From contig DASZZZ010000046.1 in the NCBI GenBank assembly GCA_036260375.1, positions 1-14,392 of the forward strand: DNA of 14,392 nucleotides, given 5' to 3'. The notes below the pieces were generated by a model. That model had not been told where the DNA came from and ran no database searches. It was given only the letters and a program-made list of their open reading frames with translations. The translations under genes and the position numbers were made by a program. The stretch comes from DASZZZ01 sp036260375 (GTDB taxonomy: Bacteria; Actinomycetota; CADDZG01; WHSQ01). This document shows positions 11,757 to 14,392 of this stretch, piece by piece (the stretch's first letter is position 1; each line of letters opens with the position of its first letter).

Positions 11757-14156
11757 ATGACCCTTCTGGACCAGCTCGCCGAGCGCGCCGCGGCCGGCGT
11801 CCGGCTCGACGACGACGAGGTCCGGACGCTGGCGCGGCTGTCGGCCGCCGACCCGGCCCCCGTCGTCGCCGCCGCGGCGGCGCTGCGCGACGCCGCACGG
11901 GGGCCGCGCGTGACGTTCTCGAAGAAGGTCTTCGTGCCGCTGACCAAGCTGTGCCGCGACGCGTGCGGCTACTGCACGTTCGCCCACCCGCCGCGCCCGG
12001 GCGAGCGCGCGTACCTGACGATCGACGAGGTCCTGTCGATCGCGCGCGCGGGCGAGGCGGCCGGGTGCAAGGAGGCGCTGTTCACGCTCGGCGACAAGCC
12101 GGAGCGCAAGTGGCGCGCCGCCGCCGACGAGCTCGCCGCCCTCGGTTACGCGACGACGATCGAGTACCTCGCGGCCGCGTGCGACGCGGTGCTGCGCGAG
12201 ACGAGCCTGCTGCCGCACACCAACCCGGGCGTCGTGACCGCGGACGAGATCGCCGTGCTGCGCGGCGTGTCGGTGAGCCAGGGCACGATGCTCGAGACGA
12301 CGTCGGAGCGGCTGCTCGGGCGCGGGATGGCGCACTTCGGCGCGCCCGACAAGCGTCCCGACGCGCGTCTCGCCACGCTCGAGGCCGCGGGACGGGCGCG
12401 CGTGCCGTTCACCACCGGGATCCTCGTCGGCATCGGCGAGACGCCCGAGGAGCGCGTCGACGCGCTGCTCGCGATCCGCGCGTCGCACGAGCGCCACGGC
12501 CACGTGCAGGAGGTCATCGTCCAGAACTTCCGCGCCAAGCCCGGCACGCCGATGGCGGGACACCCGGAGCCCGGCGCGGCCGACATGCGCCTCGCGCTCG
12601 CGCTCGCGCGCGTCGTCCTCGGGCCCGACGTCGGCGTCCAGGCGCCGCCCAACTTGTCGCCCGGCGAGTACGGGACCTACCTCGACGCGGGCCTCGACGA
12701 CTGGGGCGGCGTGTCGCCGGTCACCCCCGACCACGTCAACCCCGAGGCACCGTGGCCGAAGCTCGACGAGCTGCGACGCGTGACCGAGGAACGCGGTTTC
12801 CTGCTGCTCGAGCGGCTCGCGGTCTACCCGCGCTACTGCGCGACCCCGGCCGCGCTCGACGAGTGGGTCGACGCCCGCCTGCGCGGCGCGGTGCTCGACG
12901 CGTCCGACGCCGAGGGGTTTCGCCGCGTCGACGCGTGGTACGCGGGCGCCGACGAGCCGCCTCCGGAGCGCGCCGCGCGCGCCGTGGAGGCGGCGCGCGC
13001 AGGGGCGTTCCGGGTGCCGGGCCGCGTCGCGCGCCGCGCGCTCGCGGCCGCGCTCGACCGCGCCGAGGCCGGCGACGAGCTCGACGAGGACGAGCTCGCG
13101 CTGCTGTTCACCGCGCGGGGGGCCGAGGCGGAGCGCGTCTACGCGGTCGCCGACGAGCTGCGCCGCGCGACGGTCGGCGACGACGTGACCTACGTCGTCA
13201 ACCGCAACGTCAACTACACCAACACGTGCTACTACCGCTGCGGGTTCTGCGCCTTCTCGAAGGGCCCGAAGTCGCTCGACCTGCGCGGGGAGCCGTACCT
13301 GCTGGCGCCCGAGGAGGTCGCGCGCCGCGCGCTCGAGGCGCGCGCCAAGGGCGCGACCGAGGTGTGCATGCAGGGCGGCATCCACGGCTCGTTCACCGGA
13401 GACGACTACGTCCGCTACCTGCGCGCGGTCAAGGACGCGGTGCCCGACATGCACGTCCACGCGTTCACCGCGCTCGAGGTGTCGCAGGGGGCCGCGACGC
13501 TCGGCGTCTCGGTGCGGTCGTTCCTGACGCGCCTGCGCGACGCGGGCCTCGCGACGCTGCCGGGCACGGCCGCGGAGATCCTCGACGACGAGATCCGCGC
13601 GCTGATCTGTCCCGACAAGATCGACACCGCGCAGTGGTGCGAGGTCCATCGCGTCGCGCACTCGCTGGGGCTGCGGTCCAACGCCACGATCATGTTCGGG
13701 ACCGTCGAGGGTCCCCGCAACTGGGCTCGCCATCTCGGCGTCGTACGCCGCCTGCACGACGACATCGTGCGCGACGGCGGCGCGGGCGGGCTCTTCGAGT
13801 TCGTCCCGCTGCCGTTCGTGCACATGGCCGCGCCGATCTACCTCAAGGGCCGCGCGCGACGCGGCCCGACGTTCGAGGAGGCGCTCAAGATGCACGCGGT
13901 CGCGCGCATCGCGCTGCACGGGCGAATCCCGAACATCCAGGTGTCGTGGGTCAAGATGGGCGTCGAGGGCGCGCGCCTCGCGCTGCAGGCCGGCGCGAAC
14001 GACCTCGGCGGCACGCTGATGAACGAGAACATCTCGCGCGCCGCCGGAGCGCGCCACGGCCAGGAGCTCGACCCCGAGGGCATGGAGAGCCTCATCCGTT
14101 CGATCGGGCGCACGCCGCGCCGCAGGACGACGCTGTACGAGCCGTCGTCGGTGTAG
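11757..14156 (+). CDS. fbiC: FO synthase, fused CofG-CofH radical SAM enzyme (FbiC)
   Basis: This 799-residue two-domain radical SAM enzyme makes the deazaflavin FO from tyrosine and 5-amino-6-ribitylamino-uracil. The N-terminal CofG half (about 50-390) has the [4Fe-4S]/SAM motif C-x3-C-x2-C at Cys66, Cys70 and Cys73 (LCRDACGYCTFAH). It also has TLGDKPERKW and EVIVQNFRAKPGTPM. The C-terminal CofH half (about 475-795) has the second C-x3-C-x2-C at Cys491, Cys495 and Cys498 (NTCYYRCGFCAFSKG), then EVCMQGGIHGSF and the late block MNENISRAAGA. Both clusters look complete, so both halves should be active. The ATG at 11757 was preferred over an open-frame extension back to 11586 because a -10 box and the cofD promoter lie between, and the family-like sequence starts here. 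It is somewhat shorter than the roughly 850-residue mycobacterial FbiC. Confidence 0.95.
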   Translation: MTLLDQLAERAAAGVRLDDDEVRTLARLSAADPAPVVAAAAALRDAARGPRVTFSKKVFVPLTKLCRDACGYCTFAHPPRPGERAYLTIDEVLSIARAGEAAGCKEALFTLGDKPERKWRAAADELAALGYATTIEYLAAACDAVLRETSLLPHTNPGVVTADEIAVLRGVSVSQGTMLETTSERLLGRGMAHFGAPDKRPDARLATLEAAGRARVPFTTGILVGIGETPEERVDALLAIRASHERHGHVQEVIVQNFRAKPGTPMAGHPEPGAADMRLALALARVVLGPDVGVQAPPNLSPGEYGTYLDAGLDDWGGVSPVTPDHVNPEAPWPKLDELRRVTEERGFLLLERLAVYPRYCATPAALDEWVDARLRGAVLDASDAEGFRRVDAWYAGADEPPPERAARAVEAARAGAFRVPGRVARRALAAALDRAEAGDELDEDELALLFTARGAEAERVYAVADELRRATVGDDVTYVVNRNVNYTNTCYYRCGFCAFSKGPKSLDLRGEPYLLAPEEVARRALEARAKGATEVCMQGGIHGSFTGDDYVRYLRAVKDAVPDMHVHAFTALEVSQGAATLGVSVRSFLTRLRDAGLATLPGTAAEILDDEIRALICPDKIDTAQWCEVHRVAHSLGLRSNATIMFGTVEGPRNWARHLGVVRRLHDDIVRDGGAGGLFEFVPLPFVHMAAPIYLKGRARRGPTFEEALKMHAVARIALHGRIPNIQVSWVKMGVEGARLALQAGANDLGGTLMNENISRAAGARHGQELDPEGMESLIRSIGRTPRRRTTLYEPSSV

Positions 14157-14164
14157 GCGCCGCC

Positions 14165-14392
14165 GTGACGGATCCGACGTCTCATCGAGGCCGGGTCGCG
14201 ACCCGGCGGCGGCGTCCGGCGAGCCGAACGCTCGAGCCCGTGCGCGGCGAGCCGCGGGCCGCGCCCCCGGACGTCCCGAGCGTGCTCGCGATCGTCGTGA
14301 CGCACGACGGGCGGCCGTGGCTGCGCGACTGCCTCGTGGCGCTGAACACGCAGACCTATCCCGTCGTCGACGTGCTGGTGGTCGACGACGCG
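14165..14392 (+). CDS. Glycosyltransferase family 2 protein (N-terminal part, cut by window edge)
   Basis: An open frame from the GTG at 14165 runs 76 codons to the window edge. After a basic, proline-rich stretch (1-38) comes VPSVLAIVVTHDGRPWLRDC (39-58) and then LNTQTYPVVDVLVVDDA (60-76). This is the first strand, the helix and the nucleotide-binding VVDDA segment of GT-A fold family 2 glycosyltransferases. It starts eight bases after the fbiC stop, so it may be read through from fbiC, but it belongs functionally with the polysaccharide genes. A later GTG (near 14240) is an alternative start, since the first 25 or so residues are not family-like. Sugar and acceptor are unknown. Confidence 0.75.
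   Translation, partial: MTDPTSHRGRVATRRRRPASRTLEPVRGEPRAAPPDVPSVLAIVVTHDGRPWLRDCLVALNTQTYPVVDVLVVDDA
14191..14206. repeat. Perfect 16-base palindrome
   Basis: CCGGGTCGCGACCCGG is its own reverse complement. As RNA it could fold into a six-base stem with a CGCG loop, without a following T-run. It lies 35 bases after the fbiC stop, inside the start of the glycosyltransferase frame if the GTG at 14165 is used, or ahead of the gene if a later start is used. Confidence 0.6.

Noticed and set aside
11687..11947. N-terminal extension of cofD upstream of 11686
   Set aside because: It would be antisense to fbiC and has no CofD-like sequence; the conserved first strand begins at the GTG at 11686.
11724..14057. 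Very long open frame on the minus strand opposite fbiC (and similar ones opposite 4696-6387 and overlapping 1521-3323)
   Set aside because: Composition is Arg/Ala/Val-rich without domains, and the opposite frame encodes a clear protein family. Such frames are expected in very GC-rich DNA where stop codons are rare.
14191..14206. Palindrome as the intrinsic terminator of fbiC
   Set aside because: There is no T-run after it and it may lie inside the next coding sequence. It is listed as a repeat only.
1..14392. Defence system, prophage, mobile element or CRISPR array
   Set aside because: No nuclease, integrase, transposase, phage protein or regularly spaced repeats were found. All genes fit surface-sugar or F420 metabolism, or are small membrane proteins.

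Overview
This window looks like chromosomal DNA of a high-GC member of the Actinomycetota. The reasons are the very strong G/C bias at third codon positions, heavy use of GTG starts, a fused CofG-CofH FO synthase (FbiC), and -10 elements placed 6-9 bases before start codons, as in leaderless actinobacterial transcripts. A deep-branching class such as Acidimicrobiia or Thermoleophilia would fit, but the sequence alone does not settle this. No rRNA, tRNA, CRISPR array, insertion sequence or integrase gene was seen.

Left half (1-8322): cell-surface sugar and polysaccharide functions. On the minus strand three GT4-type glycosyltransferase genes (the last one cut by the window edge) are chained by 4-base GTGA overlaps. 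They diverge from a plus-strand run: GDP-L-fucose synthase-like reductase (2341), another GT4 glycosyltransferase (3320) and an exported SpoIID/LytB-domain protein (4420). A second plus-strand run follows, with its own promoter: a small four-helix EamA/SMR-like membrane protein (5878), a sugar-1-phosphate nucleotidyltransferase with a beta-helix tail (6335) and a UDP-glucose 4-epimerase-like enzyme (7351). Together these make nucleotide sugars (the GDP-mannose/fucose type and a UDP- or dTDP-hexose), transfer them, and perhaps move a lipid-linked sugar across the membrane.

Right half (8334-14156): coenzyme F420 biosynthesis as a divergon. On the minus strand cofD, cofE and a nitroreductase-family gene overlap one another. 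The last two together correspond to the two domains of mycobacterial FbiB, here split into separate genes. The nitroreductase gene overlaps a DUF3105 membrane-anchored protein gene, and 77 bases further on is a zinc-ribbon/DUF4190 membrane protein gene. On the plus strand fbiC (cofG-cofH fusion) is transcribed away from cofD. The two -10 boxes lie back to back, one base apart, inside a 7-base inverted repeat. The guanylyltransferase gene (fbiD/cofC) needed to complete the pathway is not in the window. After fbiC a family 2 glycosyltransferase gene begins and runs off the right edge.

The most notable observations are the split FbiB with coupled genes, the overlapping leaderless promoters of the F420 divergon with a 14-codon leader ORF ending in the cofD start, a shared TAGCCTGCCC promoter decamer before fbiC and the DUF3105 gene, and the repeated GTGA gene junctions. 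All other gene-free gaps are under 80 bases.
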